Source: Pseudomonadota bacterium
GTDB lineage: Bacteria > Desulfobacterota > Desulfobulbia > Desulfobulbales > Desulfobulbaceae
Assembly (NCBI GenBank): GCA_009782165.1
Contig: WQUH01000132.1
Span: 1 to 5,026, forward strand
Length of the DNA: 5,026 nucleotides
Reading direction: 5' to 3'
The notes under the pieces were generated by a model. That model did no database searches and was not told the origin of the DNA. It saw nothing but the letters and a program-made list of their open reading frames with translations. Below are positions 5,021 to 5,026 of this stretch, in pieces. Position 1 is the first letter of the stretch; each line of letters opens with the position of its first letter. Made by a program: the position numbers and the translations under genes.

Positions 5021-5026
5021 TGATCC

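Larger units (their letters stand above)
4707..5026. other. 320-nt gene-free tail with clustered repeats
   Basis: No open frame here looks like a real protein; the readings found are low-complexity and Arg/Ala-rich. The region contains, in order, two strong hairpins (4741-4782, 4804-4829), a short tandem repeat (4830-4857), T-run and A-run segments (4885-4920) and a GC-rich inverted repeat (4977-5020). The style matches dispersed intergenic repeats of GC-rich proteobacteria rather than a gene. Confidence 0.6.

Overview
This GC-rich bacterial window is probably proteobacterial. It carries a cmoA-cmoB tRNA modification pair, which is typical of Gammaproteobacteria and also occurs in some former Deltaproteobacteria such as Desulfobulbales. 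The window holds no rRNA or other phylogenetic marker, so this assignment is weak.

Layout from left to right. On the minus strand, a small 4-oxalocrotonate-tautomerase-family gene sits 4 nt upstream of the 5' end of ligA (NAD-dependent DNA ligase), which runs off the left edge. A short divergent intergenic region follows, then galE (UDP-glucose 4-epimerase) on the plus strand. Between galE and cmoA lies a markedly AT-rich island of about 0.8 kb. I read it as two integron gene cassettes with no integrase in view. Cassette 1 starts at a GTTAGGC core site, carries a 102-aa unknown ORF and ends in a complete 60-bp attC site that can be folded base by base. Cassette 2 carries a 77-aa two-helix membrane protein behind a perfect Shine-Dalgarno. 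It ends in what looks like only the 5' half of an attC, abutting the cmoA start codon.

cmoA and cmoB are 3 nt apart and form an operon. CmoA makes carboxy-S-adenosylmethionine and CmoB uses it to convert 5-hydroxyuridine-34 of tRNA to cmo5U34. After an 89-nt gap comes a 183-aa gene that I place tentatively in the SLOG/DprA-like Rossmann group. The last 320 nt have no convincing gene. They hold a dense set of hairpins, a short tandem repeat and homopolymer runs of the kind seen in dispersed chromosomal repeats.

The flanking genes are ordinary housekeeping functions. The accessory content is the cassette island, the SLOG-like gene and the right-end repeat cluster. The most interesting point is the integrase-less cassette pair wedged between galE and cmoA, with one intact and one truncated attC.
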